Source: a virus
Direction: 5' to 3' (one strand)
IMG/VR virus record: IMGVR_UViG_3300005731_000018
Location: 1 to 39,267 of that record
Length of the DNA: 39,267 bases
The stretch's first letter is position 1; the number at the start of each line of letters is the position of its first letter. The position numbers and the translations under genes were made by a program. Under the pieces are notes generated by a model. It saw nothing but the letters and a program-made list of their open reading frames with translations. It was not told where the DNA came from and did no database searches. This document shows, piece after piece, positions 13,842-20,982 of this stretch.

Positions 13842-13984
13842 CAGGCACCGTCCACGGGACTGTACTGCCTCAAGACTTGACGCGCCATATGCAAACGATT
13901 CGCCCTAGCAATCAACCTGTTACGCTCACGAGTCAACCACTCATCACGCTCATCCAACCTATTACACAATTCAGGAATCGACAT
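13841..13984 (-). CDS. 47-aa helical, basic microprotein
   Basis: ATG at 13984 follows GGAGG by 5 nt. The chain MSIPELCNRLDERDEWLTRE and NRLIARANRLHMARQVL is one long amphipathic basic helix, probably a dimer-forming coiled coil. Its stop overlaps the methyltransferase start, so the two may be made together. Function unknown. Confidence 0.65.
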   Translation of the reverse strand: MSIPELCNRLDERDEWLTRERNRLIARANRLHMARQVLRQYSPVDGA

Positions 13985-14020
13985 ACTTGCCTCCACTCCC
14001 AACCAATTCAACGCCCCTTA

Positions 14021-14263
14021 TTACGCTGCCGAAACAACACCAGTCAAACACCACAACTCCGCAAGACCATGATTAACCGTAGGAATACGTCCATGACGAG
14101 CCACAAAACCAAGATCCTCCAAGTCCCTCAACGCACCACGAATCGTTTTCTGAGCCGGTCCACGAATCGACTCACCCTTAATGCCCAAGCACAATTCATC
14201 CACCGTCATACAACGCACGGACAGTAAATCCAGGATATGCGACTTCCTACCCAGTAACGGCAT
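14021..14263 (-). CDS. Winged-helix DNA-binding protein (80 aa)
   Basis: ATG at 14263 overlaps the previous stop (TGATG) and follows GGGGGAC. MTVDELCLGIKGESIRGPAQ, then TIRGALRDLEDLGFVARHG and a final strand reading ELWCLTG, give a compact winged-helix: three helices, recognition helix at about 40-55, and a beta wing. Probably a small transcription regulator of the accessory genes. Confidence 0.7.
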   Translation of the reverse strand: MPLLGRKSHILDLLSVRCMTVDELCLGIKGESIRGPAQKTIRGALRDLEDLGFVARHGRIPTVNHGLAELWCLTGVVSAA

Positions 14264-14421
14264 CACTCGTCCCCCTTAGTGACTTCATCAACGAAGACCG
14301 CTAGGATGCCACAGAACACGACGAGGCACCCAAGGATAATGTTACGGGGATCCACTTCATCAATGCCGTACACGATGCCTAAGAACCCTAGGACGCAGAC
14401 AAACCACGCCACCACATTCAT
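14263..14421 (-). CDS. 52-aa two-span membrane protein
   Basis: Two hydrophobic stretches (VVAWFVCVLGFLGIVYGI and NIILGCLVVFCGILAVFV) flank a polar loop DEVDPR, and an acidic tail ends the chain. ATG 14421 overlaps the upstream stop (ATGA). Location: cell membrane. Role unknown; holin-like size but far from the putative exit genes. Confidence 0.65.
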   Translation of the reverse strand: MNVVAWFVCVLGFLGIVYGIDEVDPRNIILGCLVVFCGILAVFVDEVTKGDE

Positions 14422-14954
14422 ACTTCACCCTCGGCTTGCCATTCCATCAACACTTCATCTCGAAGTTCCGAGTAGTAGGGACGAACCGGACGCTGTCCAT
14501 CCCGCACAATGGCCTCGATGCGACGGTGCATCCCTTCGCGCCACACCGCGTCCCTGGGGCGACCGGTGTTCGACCATTCGGGGGCGCAGGACAGGACCGT
14601 CATGTAGTCGTCCACGTCGTAGCGTTGCCGCATGGAACGGTCGAGGGCGCGGGCGTCCTTCGCGTCGTCCTGGTTGCCCTTTGCGTCCGCGTAGGCCGCC
14701 AAGGAGAGCGGAGACTGGTCGATGATGACGAGGTCGTAGCCGGCCTTCTCGCATTGGTGGAGGCGACGGTCGAGTTCCTGGACGAACTGGCTTTCCCGCA
14801 TCGTGGTCACATCTTCGCCGCGAAGTGTGGCGAGGAGCGCGGGTTCGTCGGGCACATGGACGGTCATGCCGGCTTGTGAACAGAGGGCGGCGATGCGCCA
14901 TGCTCCCGTTGTTTTGCCGGTGCAGGGGCCACCGTGGAACTGGACGACCTTCAT
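14418..14954 (-). CDS. P-loop NTPase, nucleotide kinase-like (178 aa)
   Basis: The P-loop is FHGGPCTGKTT (6-16). A Walker B-like strand DLVIIDQSPLSLAAYA lies at about 73-88, followed by an Arg-rich LID-like segment (DARALDRSMRQRYDVDD). This resembles AAA_28/NadR-type or deoxynucleoside kinase-like ATPases often carried by phages. Substrate unknown. Composition is clearly more GC-rich than the neighbouring structural genes, which suggests separate acquisition. It ends in WQAEGEV, one copy of the junction motif. ATG 14954 overlaps the previous stop (ATGA). Confidence 0.75.
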   Translation of the reverse strand: MKVVQFHGGPCTGKTTGAWRIAALCSQAGMTVHVPDEPALLATLRGEDVTTMRESQFVQELDRRLHQCEKAGYDLVIIDQSPLSLAAYADAKGNQDDAKDARALDRSMRQRYDVDDYMTVLSCAPEWSNTGRPRDAVWREGMHRRIEAIVRDGQRPVRPYYSELRDEVLMEWQAEGEV

Positions 14955-15103
14955 GCGCGGGGCCTCCGTTCTTCTTGCTGTTCGGGTTGGCTTACAGCAA
15001 GCGTTTGGTCCTCATGGGCTTCCGCACGTTTGCGAGACATGAACCGGCACGCTGTTTCGCGGTCAGGACATGAACATTCGGCTTGCCAGATTTGGTATGC
15101 CAT
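14951..15103 (-). CDS. 50-aa Cys-containing microprotein
   Basis: ATG at 15103 follows GGAGGGAACCT. The product starts MAYQIWQAECSCPDRETACR, with a possible metal cluster CSC plus C, then a charged helix and the tail SQPEQQEERRPRA. The stop overlaps the kinase-like gene start (ATGA). It contains two copies of the QAE/QPE junction motif, one at each end. Function unknown. Confidence 0.6.
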   Translation of the reverse strand: MAYQIWQAECSCPDRETACRFMSRKRAEAHEDQTLAVSQPEQQEERRPRA

Positions 15104-15274
15104 TCAGGTTCCCTCCGTTGGTTCTACGGCTTTCCGTGTGTCAGCCGCTTGATGGTGTGCGACACTCAAAGCCCCGCGCAATTCTTCCATGCTCAAGCCA
15201 TCAAGCAGGAGGTCCGTAGCAACCGTGCGAAATTGGTTGAGGTAAAACTCACGCTTCCAGACTGGCAGACTCAT
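15104..15274 (-). CDS. 56-aa small helical protein
   Basis: ATG at 15274 follows AGGTGA. The chain SLPVWKREFYLNQFRTVATD and SMEELRGALSVAHHQAAD looks like three helices. It ends RKAVEPTEGT, a junction-motif variant whose DNA also carries the next gene's GGAGGG ribosome site. Function unknown. Confidence 0.6.
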   Translation of the reverse strand: MSLPVWKREFYLNQFRTVATDLLLDGLSMEELRGALSVAHHQAADTRKAVEPTEGT

Positions 15275-15450
15275 TGTTTCACCTGTCCTTTGGCTTGCCA
15301 ATGCACACATTCTGGCCTCTGCTTGGTGATTGGACTTTGATGATCGCCAACGTGTCCTTCTTCCAACTCGCAGACGAAAGAGCCACGACCGTCCCAGGCG
15401 TGACCCAGGACGTTGCCGCATTGCTTCTTGATGTACGGCACACCGCGCAT
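15271..15450 (-). CDS. 59-aa zinc-binding protein with GHxGxH motif
   Basis: ATG at 15450 overlaps the previous stop (TGATG) behind GAGGAGG. Metal pattern: C12, C28, then EEGHVGDH, and C49 close to the end; this C-x-n-C-x-GHxGxH arrangement is shared with the 78-aa protein at 11784-12020. Ends WQAKGQVKQ, a junction-motif copy. Function unknown. Confidence 0.6.
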   Translation of the reverse strand: MRGVPYIKKQCGNVLGHAWDGRGSFVCELEEGHVGDHQSPITKQRPECVHWQAKGQVKQ

Positions 15451-15521
15451 CAAACATCCTCCTCTTCGTACAAGGCGCGAATCTCAAACAAATCCCACAC
15501 ACAAGGAACAGGTTCAATCAT
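15450..15521 (-). CDS. 23-aa microprotein
   Basis: ATG at 15521 follows GGAGGCCGTGC and lies within the end of the previous gene. The peptide starts MIEPVPCVWDLFEIRALYEE and ends EDV. Its stop overlaps the next start (TGATG). The good ribosome site suggests translation, but the product may serve only for coupling. Confidence 0.45.
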   Translation of the reverse strand: MIEPVPCVWDLFEIRALYEEEDV

Positions 15522-15732
15522 GCACGGCCTCCAAGGCTTCATGAAGGAACGGATCACTCGCCGCCCAATCGGGACGGGCACCATAGAAGTCAACCATTTG
15601 ACGACGCGCTTCCCGAAGGTCTTGCCAAACCGTGTTCTGCTCCCACGGCCCAGGCCCCACACCCTTAGAGTACAAGCCCTCAATAGCAGTCATGCCGGAT
15701 TCCAAGGCTTTGATGACGTCACCGGGATTCAC
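15514..15732 (-). CDS. 72-aa hypothetical helical protein
   Basis: GTG at 15732 overlaps the upstream stop (TAGTG) and follows GGAGG. Sequence VIKALESGMTAIEGLY, a glycine-proline linker, then QDLREARRQMVDFYGARPDW. Probably helical and soluble. No family recognised. Confidence 0.65.
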   Translation of the reverse strand: MNPGDVIKALESGMTAIEGLYSKGVGPGPWEQNTVWQDLREARRQMVDFYGARPDWAASDPFLHEALEAVHD

Positions 15733-15932
15733 TAGTAATCCTCCTTGACACGGTGAGTCGTGTATGAAATGAATGATTTCAGGTCCACGCCGAAAGTACG
15801 CCCCACGCGTTCATCCTCCTCGTGGTCATACAACGGCAAAGGCGGCAGCACGGGACGATCCCCGACGAAGGCACCATCCTTCAAAGGATTCGGATAAGGA
15901 GACTTTAGGGCCTCCGTGAATGGATTCGCCAC
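15732..15932 (-). CDS. 66-aa hypothetical protein
   Basis: GTG at 15932 overlaps the stop of the annealing-like gene (TAGTG) and follows GGGGG. Pro-rich N-terminal half (SPYPNPLKDG, PVLPPLPLYDHEEDE) and a C-terminal half with FGVDLKSFISYTTHRV. Likely a short adaptor peptide; no family recognised. Confidence 0.6.
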   Translation of the reverse strand: MANPFTEALKSPYPNPLKDGAFVGDRPVLPPLPLYDHEEDERVGRTFGVDLKSFISYTTHRVKEDY

Positions 15933-16441
15933 TAGGATTCCCCCAAGTCAGATTTGAGTTGCTTAATCAAGGCTTGCGCCTCACCCTTAGTTTTAGGGGA
16001 TTCCAGTTTCACGGGTTCCCCTGTGACGGTTTCCAGTTTCTTCACCAAGTCCCGGAGGTACTTCAACTGTGATTGACTGGGACCCTCAGGTTCCTTCTCA
16101 TCAACGTCACTCACTTCCTCAGCGCCAGTGTACTCCACTCCCGCACCGAAGAACCTTAAGGCACGAGCAACGGCGCGGGTCTCAGCGAGTTCCAAGAGAT
16201 TCTTCTTATGGAGGCCGTCACGGCCTGCGTGAGCCGTCCCGGTGCCTTGGAAGCGTCCCCCCTCCTTACTGGTGGCAGTGGCTTGAACCGTCGCCACCTC
16301 ACCGTAAGCATACTCAACGACGGTGGTCTCCAAGCCTTGAAGGCCCATGTCGTGAGCCACCCTGAGGCGACCGCCAACGACGGGGAATTTCTTCCCTTGA
16401 AGGCTGACGAGTTCATGTGGTTGAAAGTCATTGGACGCCAT
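15932..16441 (-). CDS. ERF-like single-strand annealing or recombination protein (169 aa)
   Basis: ATG at 16441 overlaps the previous stop (TAATG); AAGGAG is 10 nt upstream. The core LQGKKFPVVGGRLRVAHDMG, then ATATSKEGGRFQGTGTA, and LLELAETRAVARALRFFGAG matches a family of phage and actinobacterial/deinococcal ERF/Rad52-like proteins. A C-terminal helical tail (SQSQLKYLRDLVKKLE) is also usual. It probably coats and anneals single-stranded DNA during recombination-dependent replication, with MmcB-like and other DNA proteins close upstream. No cognate exonuclease was recognised. Confidence 0.7.
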   Translation of the reverse strand: MASNDFQPHELVSLQGKKFPVVGGRLRVAHDMGLQGLETTVVEYAYGEVATVQATATSKEGGRFQGTGTAHAGRDGLHKKNLLELAETRAVARALRFFGAGVEYTGAEEVSDVDEKEPEGPSQSQLKYLRDLVKKLETVTGEPVKLESPKTKGEAQALIKQLKSDLGES

Positions 16442-16563
16442 TACAATGCGACTCCTTGATTGTGAAGCATCTGCACAAGGCATTGGTCCTTGTACGACAA
16501 GGAATCATAATCCCAACGCGCCAATGCAAGCAGCGACTCCAAGTGACTCGTGGTAGCACTCAC
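16441..16563 (-). CDS. 40-aa microprotein
   Basis: GTG at 16563 overlaps the previous stop (GTGA) and its own stop overlaps the annealing-like gene start. Product MSATTSHLESLLALARWDYD with SLSYKDQCLVQMLHNQ; helical. GAGGTG lies upstream. Function unknown. Confidence 0.6.
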   Translation of the reverse strand: MSATTSHLESLLALARWDYDSLSYKDQCLVQMLHNQGVAL

Positions 16564-16724
16564 GCCAACACCTCATTCACGGCATCCGTCACGGATAGTA
16601 TGACGGCTTCCTTCACGATGCGTTGCGCAGTCTCCAATGGGACCACGAAGTTTCCCCAAGCATCCTGGTAAGCATGACCTTCCAGGACTTCTTGATGCGT
16701 TTTAATGTGCGTTGATGGCTTCAT
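16560..16724 (-). CDS. 54-aa hypothetical protein
   Basis: ATG at 16724 overlaps the previous stop (ATGA) and follows GGAGGCAAGTGA. Product has HQEVLEGHAYQDAWGNFVVP, then two helices (ETAQRIVKEAVILS). Small soluble protein; no family recognised. Confidence 0.6.
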   Translation of the reverse strand: MKPSTHIKTHQEVLEGHAYQDAWGNFVVPLETAQRIVKEAVILSVTDAVNEVLA

Positions 16725-16924
16725 TCACTTGCCTCCAAGTCACTGAACTGGGAGTGATACTTAACGGCACCGAAACGATTCTCCCCAAGCCACACCGGAC
16801 GATTCACGCAATCCCTGTCATGGAATCCGGCACGATTACACACCTTACAGATACGGGAACCACGAGGAATCACGCGGCGATCCTTGAGGCGTTTCGCACG
16901 GTCCAAGCGATTCCGTTTCATCAT
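16721..16924 (-). CDS. 67-aa basic zinc-finger protein
   Basis: ATG at 16924 overlaps the previous stop (ATGA). N-terminal MMKRNRLDRAKRLKDRR is strongly basic, and ICKVCNRAGFHDRDC is a CxxC/HxxxC metal-binding knuckle. Probably binds nucleic acid. The end overlaps the next start (GAATGA). Confidence 0.65.
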   Translation of the reverse strand: MMKRNRLDRAKRLKDRRVIPRGSRICKVCNRAGFHDRDCVNRPVWLGENRFGAVKYHSQFSDLEASE

Positions 16925-17523
16925 GGACACGGCCACTCATCCTCCCCCACGTGATAATGCGGATTCCCAGGATCGTGCTTCACTTTCCCCTTCGACGTGA
17001 CACGACTCAAACGACCCGCCGCAGCGTAACCCCTATTGTAACCACGGCGTTCGGCTTTCCCTTCCGCCCATTGAATGATGCCGGGGAAGAATTCTTGTCG
17101 TTCCATGAATTTCCGTAGGACGCGGCCCAGGATTGTGAGGTAACTGGATTCTTCCATGTGCCCAGTGAGGATTGGCGCGGGTTTCACGCGGGACACTGAA
17201 TCCCCCCTTGCCACTAGCAAGCCCCAATCCTCCGGGAGTTCACTGTCTTTCACGATGATGTCCTCCCCAATGCACAAGTAGAAACGGTCACAGGCATTCA
17301 TTGCGTCCCGGCTCTTATCGGGGTTCTTGTATTCGTGAAGCCAATCACCACGAGACACTTTCAACTCCACGATGCAGACTTCCAGGGTCTTCGTGTTAAC
17401 CGCAATCAAATCCACTCGCCGTTCACTATCAGGTAATTGAACCTCAGGGACCGCCACCCAATCAGGTGCAGGGAAATGATCCCGGATAGTCATCGCCAGT
17501 AAATCACTCGTCACGCGAGTCAA
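16921..17523 (-). CDS. MmcB-like nuclease-fold protein (200 aa)
   Basis: TTG at 17523 is preferred: GGAGG lies 6 nt upstream. GTG 17514 and ATG 17493 are downstream alternatives without such a site. Core: VDLIAVNTKTLEVCIVELKV with KNPDKSRDAMNACDRFYLCI, matching the MmcB family of restriction-like-fold DNA repair proteins (D, E-x-K in VELKVS as the probable metal site). It is soluble and likely binds or cuts DNA. The C-terminal part (RRGYNRGYAAAGRLSRVTSK) is basic. Confidence 0.75.
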   Translation of the reverse strand: MTRVTSDLLAMTIRDHFPAPDWVAVPEVQLPDSERRVDLIAVNTKTLEVCIVELKVSRGDWLHEYKNPDKSRDAMNACDRFYLCIGEDIIVKDSELPEDWGLLVARGDSVSRVKPAPILTGHMEESSYLTILGRVLRKFMERQEFFPGIIQWAEGKAERRGYNRGYAAAGRLSRVTSKGKVKHDPGNPHYHVGEDEWPCP

Positions 17524-17749
17524 GGTAAGCCTCCCAGTTACGGTCACAATAAACGCAGACACGACGCCCCATGGGACGCCCCTGCTTCATGGAACGACGG
17601 AAAGGAGCCGGAACCGCTTCCTCACCCAAGTTGGCACTGCAAGTTTTCCGTTCACCACTATCCCACATATGCCAATTCGATGCCTTCCCTTGTTGGCTGC
17701 CTTTGATGAGGGCTTTCGCCCAAATCCAATCCTGTCCAGGGAGTTTCAC
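17504..17749 (-). CDS. 81-aa zinc-knuckle protein
   Basis: GTG at 17749 overlaps the previous stop (GTGA) behind GAGGAATC. Cys pairs at TCSANLGEE and RVCVYCDRNWEAY suggest one zinc site with three or four ligands; the linker PFRRSMKQGRPMGRR is basic. Probably a nucleic-acid-binding treble clef. Function unknown. Confidence 0.6.
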   Translation of the reverse strand: MKLPGQDWIWAKALIKGSQQGKASNWHMWDSGERKTCSANLGEEAVPAPFRRSMKQGRPMGRRVCVYCDRNWEAYLDSRDE

Positions 17750-18186
17750 TTCGATTCCTCACCGAGCAAGTACTCATCCAAGTCAGCGACGGCGGCTACT
17801 AAGTCATCCTCCGTAACTGAGTCCCCCACGACTAAGCGACGAGCCTCACGTAGGACACGGAGTTCCAAGTCACGACGAGAAGGACCCGGCTCCGGGAGAC
17901 TGGCACCATTCAAGACACTCCACCCAGTAGGCGTCAAAATCAAGGGATGCGCCTTCCGACGCGTCACCGAGCATACACGCTTAGGAGCCTCCTTCACGCA
18001 ATCAGAACGAATCAACAAACTCCTCCGACGCGTCACCGTATGATTCCCGAGCAAAGTCCCCTTCCCGATCTCCTGGGCAGTCGAAGGACCATTCCTATCA
18101 AGGAACGCGAGAATGATACCAACTTGAGTCTCCTCCACTCCCTCCTCTTTGAGGTCCCGGTAAGATTCCAGGCTCGTATCACTCAC
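17746..18186 (-). CDS. Winged-helix regulator-like protein (146 aa)
   Basis: GTG at 18186 overlaps the upstream stop. QVGIILAFLDRNGPSTAQEI and GNHTVTRRRSLLIRSDCVKE form a helix-turn-helix with wing (KAHPLILTPTGW), as in archaeal or bacterial PadR/MarR-type small regulators. The C-terminal helix (EDDLVAAVADLDEYLLGEES) is acidic and may dimerise. Probably regulates this gene cluster. Confidence 0.65.
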   Translation of the reverse strand: MSDTSLESYRDLKEEGVEETQVGIILAFLDRNGPSTAQEIGKGTLLGNHTVTRRRSLLIRSDCVKEAPKRVCSVTRRKAHPLILTPTGWSVLNGASLPEPGPSRRDLELRVLREARRLVVGDSVTEDDLVAAVADLDEYLLGEESK

Positions 18187-18424
18187 CACGCTTCACACCC
18201 CCAAACTTCGTAACGGCAGCATCCACGCCTTTATCCAAACCATGATTCACGGCTTCCAACAAGGCTTCCCAGGAACCCATGATGTGTTTGGCTTCCAGGA
18301 CGACGGGGTACGTGGGGAACTGGTAAGGTGGCTTGTCGGTGACTCGTTCCTGTATGCCTGGACGGTGAACGTCACTGTTGTTGAGGATGACGCGGAGGAG
18401 GACACTGAGTTTAGCCCGAGCCAT
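18179..18424 (-). CDS. 81-aa hypothetical protein
   Basis: ATG at 18424 overlaps the previous stop (TAATG), with GGAGGGG upstream. MARAKLSVLLRVILNNSDVH starts a beta-alpha fold and LEAKHIMGSWEALLEAVNHG is helical. No family recognised. Confidence 0.65.
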   Translation of the reverse strand: MARAKLSVLLRVILNNSDVHRPGIQERVTDKPPYQFPTYPVVLEAKHIMGSWEALLEAVNHGLDKGVDAAVTKFGGVKRGE

Positions 18425-18594
18425 TACGAGTCCCCTCCGAATTCTTCTTCCAGTTCTGAACGGCGTTTCTCTGCTTCCTCCACGTAATCGTATTGGTAGC
18501 AGTAGTCGTGGCCGTGGTGATGGTTACACTCCCTGGGGGGGTCCGTGGTGAATCGGTGGCAGTAAATGCAGACACCGAGGGGAGCCTCACTCAA
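18424..18594 (-). CDS. 56-aa zinc-finger protein
   Basis: TTG at 18594 overlaps the stop of the membrane gene and follows AAGGTGA. VCIYCHRF (CxxC) is followed by ECNHHHGHDYCYQYD, giving a His-rich zinc site; a charged helix (VEEAEKRRSELEEEF) follows. Probable nucleic-acid or protein adaptor; function unknown. Confidence 0.6.
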   Translation of the reverse strand: MSEAPLGVCIYCHRFTTDPPRECNHHHGHDYCYQYDYVEEAEKRRSELEEEFGGDS

Positions 18595-18889
18595 CTTTTT
18601 CACCTTCGGGTTGTCGTTGATCAGGCGCTTTCCGGTAGGCGTGAACCGTCAGCCATACGCCCCCGATGGAGTATAGAGCCACGTTCACGGCCCAAGGCCA
18701 ACCCGGTTGGGGGATTCGGTCCAAGAACGATGGGTCGCGGTGGAGGAGCCAAGCAAAGGCCCCCGCCATGACCGTGGACCCGGCCTTGAACAAAGCAAAG
18801 CCACCGAGCGCGGCATAGACCCACCTAGGCCAGTAAAACAGCGCGGCAAGGCCGGAACCGCCGAGCGTGATTGAAAGCACCCGCTTCAT
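18587..18889 (-). CDS. 100-aa multi-span membrane protein
   Basis: ATG at 18889 follows GGAGGTGGTGAACG. Three hydrophobic stretches (LAALFYWPRWVYAALGGFAL, STVMAGAFAWLL, VNVALYSIGGVWL) separate short polar loops. C-terminus RKAPDQRQPEGEKVE contains the junction motif. It lies in the more GC-rich block and is an integral membrane protein of unknown role. Confidence 0.65.
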   Translation of the reverse strand: MKRVLSITLGGSGLAALFYWPRWVYAALGGFALFKAGSTVMAGAFAWLLHRDPSFLDRIPQPGWPWAVNVALYSIGGVWLTVHAYRKAPDQRQPEGEKVE

Positions 18890-19005
18890 CGTTCACCACC
18901 TCCGGTTTCCCGTTCCGTAAATCGACAGACCATGAGATTCACGCCACAGCGAGAGGTCTGCAAATGGGAATAGACCCGGAATTTGCCGCAATCGAGGCAC
19001 TTCAT
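18886..19005 (-). CDS. 39-aa zinc-ribbon microprotein
   Basis: ATG at 19005 overlaps the methyltransferase stop (ATGA) and follows GAAGGTGA. MKCLDCGKFRVYSHLQTSRC with a fourth Cys (LMVCRF) makes a CxxC/C/C zinc site. Its stop overlaps the membrane gene start. Function unknown. Confidence 0.6.
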   Translation of the reverse strand: MKCLDCGKFRVYSHLQTSRCGVNLMVCRFTERETGGGER

Positions 19006-19595
19006 TGTTCACCTTCGGTTTGGCATACCACAAGCGTTTCCTGACGGATGCGGGACCACTGGTCCCCCATCGCATCGGCCACGCCCTGGAAAGTCCGGCT
19101 CCGTTCCTTCCATCGGTCAGGACTGGGCGGCATCATGTGAACGCGAGGCTCCCGGCCTTCCACAACTTCGGTCGGTTGCAGTTTGGGAAGCGCTTTGAGC
19201 CAGAGGCACGTTGTCTTGGTTTCCCCGTGTCCGAACTGCCAAGGCTGGATTATCTGGTGGGCAGCTCCAAGGACGCGAGAGGCCACACTTACGGGCTGTT
19301 CAAGGGCAATGCGGGGAATGGGTGCATCCCACAGGGCCTGGACGAACTGGAGGGCCTTCTCCTGTTCCTGTTCCTTCTCCTTGAACCATCGAGCGCCGGA
19401 AACGGCCAAGTCGGTGCATGGAGGATGGCAGACCATGAGGTCCCATCCATCGTGCAGGACTTCCAGAACGTCGCCCTGAATGTGGGGGCCGGGGACTTCG
19501 GTGGGCAGGAGATCGCAGGACACCGCGTCGTGCCCGTTTCGGCGGAAGGCATCACGGACCCGGCCGCTGTATTCACAGGCAACCAAGACCTTCAT
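19002..19595 (-). CDS. Phage-type DNA methyltransferase-like protein (197 aa)
   Basis: ATG at 19595 sits close behind GGAGGA. SAM-type Rossmann start MKVLVACEYSGRVRDAF, acidic strand AVSCDLLP (24-31), and CHPPCTDLAVSG (56-67), the Pro-Pro-Cys catalytic segment of small phage cytosine methylases. A motif like LEQPVSVAS follows. It lacks a clear target-recognition domain. Probably modifies viral DNA, but another role is possible. Ends VVCQTEGEQ (junction motif). Confidence 0.75.
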   Translation of the reverse strand: MKVLVACEYSGRVRDAFRRNGHDAVSCDLLPTEVPGPHIQGDVLEVLHDGWDLMVCHPPCTDLAVSGARWFKEKEQEQEKALQFVQALWDAPIPRIALEQPVSVASRVLGAAHQIIQPWQFGHGETKTTCLWLKALPKLQPTEVVEGREPRVHMMPPSPDRWKERSRTFQGVADAMGDQWSRIRQETLVVCQTEGEQ

Positions 19596-19711
19596 TCCTC
19601 CTCCCCCCAATTCCTTTCATCACAAGAAGGACAGATTTGATGGACCAGTCCCGCGCAATTCGCCCCGGCTACAATCACGCCGTAGCCTTTGCAATCCTCA
19701 CACACGCTCAT
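19592..19711 (-). CDS. 39-aa zinc-ribbon microprotein
   Basis: ATG at 19711 overlaps the previous stop (ATGA). CEDCKGYGVI (CxxCxG, DnaJ-like) pairs with ICPSCDERNW (CxxC) in a minimal zinc ribbon. The stop overlaps the methyltransferase start. Function unknown. Confidence 0.6.
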   Translation of the reverse strand: MSVCEDCKGYGVIVAGANCAGLVHQICPSCDERNWGEEE

Positions 19712-19839
19712 CCAGACACCGCCCAAGCGTTGCCACATTGAGAACAGACGTAGCGGTCACCCATTTGCACGGGCTGGCCGCCGCACTTTTCCGAGCATCC
19801 GTCCGTTTCTGGTTCGGCTTGCCGTTGCATAGGCTTCAT
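19708..19839 (-). CDS. 43-aa zinc-ribbon microprotein
   Basis: ATG at 19839 overlaps the PAPS-reductase-like stop (ATGA) and follows GGAGGG. CSEKCGGQPVQ and YVCSQCGNAW form a two-Cys-pair zinc ribbon. Its N-terminus MKPMQRQAEPETDG contains the junction motif at the start of the gene, not the end. Function unknown. Confidence 0.6.
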   Translation of the reverse strand: MKPMQRQAEPETDGCSEKCGGQPVQMGDRYVCSQCGNAWAVSG

Positions 19840-20729
19840 GTGAAGCACCCTCCGCCGTCGTCGCAGAACATGAGGGATTGCTGTTCCTCCGAAGGCCACG
19901 GGCGACCTTTCTCCTTGGGTGGGTCGCGGCCTTGTTCGACTCGTTCCTTGACAACCCGAAGCGGAAAGCCTTGGAAGAAGTAGCCCGAACCGGGCTTGAC
20001 GTTTTCTTCAACCGCTTGCCATTGTGCGAAAATCTCCGGGTATTCCTTGGCGCAACGGGCCGCCTTCAATGGGCCTCCATTGGGGCAGAATACGCAACCC
20101 GACTTCTTGGGTTCCGGGCCTTTCCAGACTCGTTCAAGAACCGCAGGGAAGTCCGCCCGATGGATGCCCATGTCAAAGAGTGGGTATTCGCTTGGAATCC
20201 ATTTCGGGGATTTGTGGCGGCTGTTGGCAACGCGGGTTTCTTCGTCGGCGTTGTAGCAGATCAGCATGGTGGCTTGGCCCGGTTTCTTGTTGCTGATGCC
20301 GTTTTCTTTCAGCCATGTGCGAATCGCTCCGATTTTGCTCCACGTTGAGCAGGACTTAACGCGGCGATGCGGAAGGAACAGCCGGCGCTGACGGTGCCAC
20401 CGTTGCAGGATTCCATAGGGGCGGCGCACGACCACGAACGGGATATTCAGATTCATGCACACTTGGCGCACGGCGCTCCACATTTCGTAGGTGGTGGGTT
20501 CTTCGTGCCATGTGTCAGCACCCATCACCAAATCGGGAAGATTGCCGGATTCCATGCACAAGCCAAGATAGACCGTGCTGTCTTTGCCCCCACCGTGGCT
20601 CAAGACGCGAGGTTGCTTCGGCATTTGCCAGCCTTCAGGAATGAACGTCAGCGTCGGGTGAACCTCGATTTCCGTGTCCCGGTTCGGGGTTGCCGCATCG
20701 AGCGGTAGAATGGGAGTTTCAAACTCCAC
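19836..20729 (-). CDS. PAPS-reductase-like PP-loop protein (297 aa)
   Basis: GTG at 20729 follows GAGGTGAACC. The PP-loop LSHGGGKDSTVYL (43-55), CSTWSKIGAIRTWLKENG, and the Cys pair KKSGCVFCPNGG near 220 identify the phosphoadenosine phosphosulfate reductase / ATP-pyrophosphatase superfamily. Phages and archaeal viruses often carry such proteins; their substrates are usually unknown. Sulfur transfer to DNA (DndC-like), thiolation or sulfate reduction are options. The two-CxxC arrangement favours an iron-sulfur or zinc site. No dnd partner is present. Confidence 0.85.
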   Translation of the reverse strand: MEFETPILPLDAATPNRDTEIEVHPTLTFIPEGWQMPKQPRVLSHGGGKDSTVYLGLCMESGNLPDLVMGADTWHEEPTTYEMWSAVRQVCMNLNIPFVVVRRPYGILQRWHRQRRLFLPHRRVKSCSTWSKIGAIRTWLKENGISNKKPGQATMLICYNADEETRVANSRHKSPKWIPSEYPLFDMGIHRADFPAVLERVWKGPEPKKSGCVFCPNGGPLKAARCAKEYPEIFAQWQAVEENVKPGSGYFFQGFPLRVVKERVEQGRDPPKEKGRPWPSEEQQSLMFCDDGGGCFT

Positions 20730-20982
20730 GGTTCACCTCGTTTTGTTTCTGTTCGGCTTGCCGAAGCGTAAGCAGTTCGGCACCACAACCAGGACAGAAC
20801 GGCGGAGCGACGACGAAGCGCCATGAACCAGTGCCGTCACACCAGAGAAGTTCTTGGTCGTCATCCCACCGGTGCGCGCCTTTGTCCTCGTAGAGCGACA
20901 GGCGGTCATCGACTTCATCCTTCATGAATCGGGCTTTTGCCAACAGGCTTGACAGGCGGCGGAGGAACAGTTCCTCGCTCAT
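20719..20982 (-). CDS. 87-aa protein with zinc ribbon
   Basis: ATG at 20982 follows AAAGGAG and overlaps the preceding stop (ATGA). A helical N-terminal part (LRRLSSLLAKARFMKDEVDD), then ELLWCDGTGSW and FCPGCGAELL (CxxC). Ends LRQAEQKQNEVNRGV, a junction-motif copy whose DNA supplies the ribosome site for the PAPS-reductase-like gene. Function unknown. Confidence 0.6.
   Translation of the reverse strand: MSEELFLRRLSSLLAKARFMKDEVDDRLSLYEDKGAHRWDDDQELLWCDGTGSWRFVVAPPFCPGCGAELLTLRQAEQKQNEVNRGV

Noticed and set aside
15126-15140. The junction-motif copies as inverted repeats or insertion-sequence ends
   Set aside because: All copies have one orientation and none has flanking target duplications or a transposase nearby.
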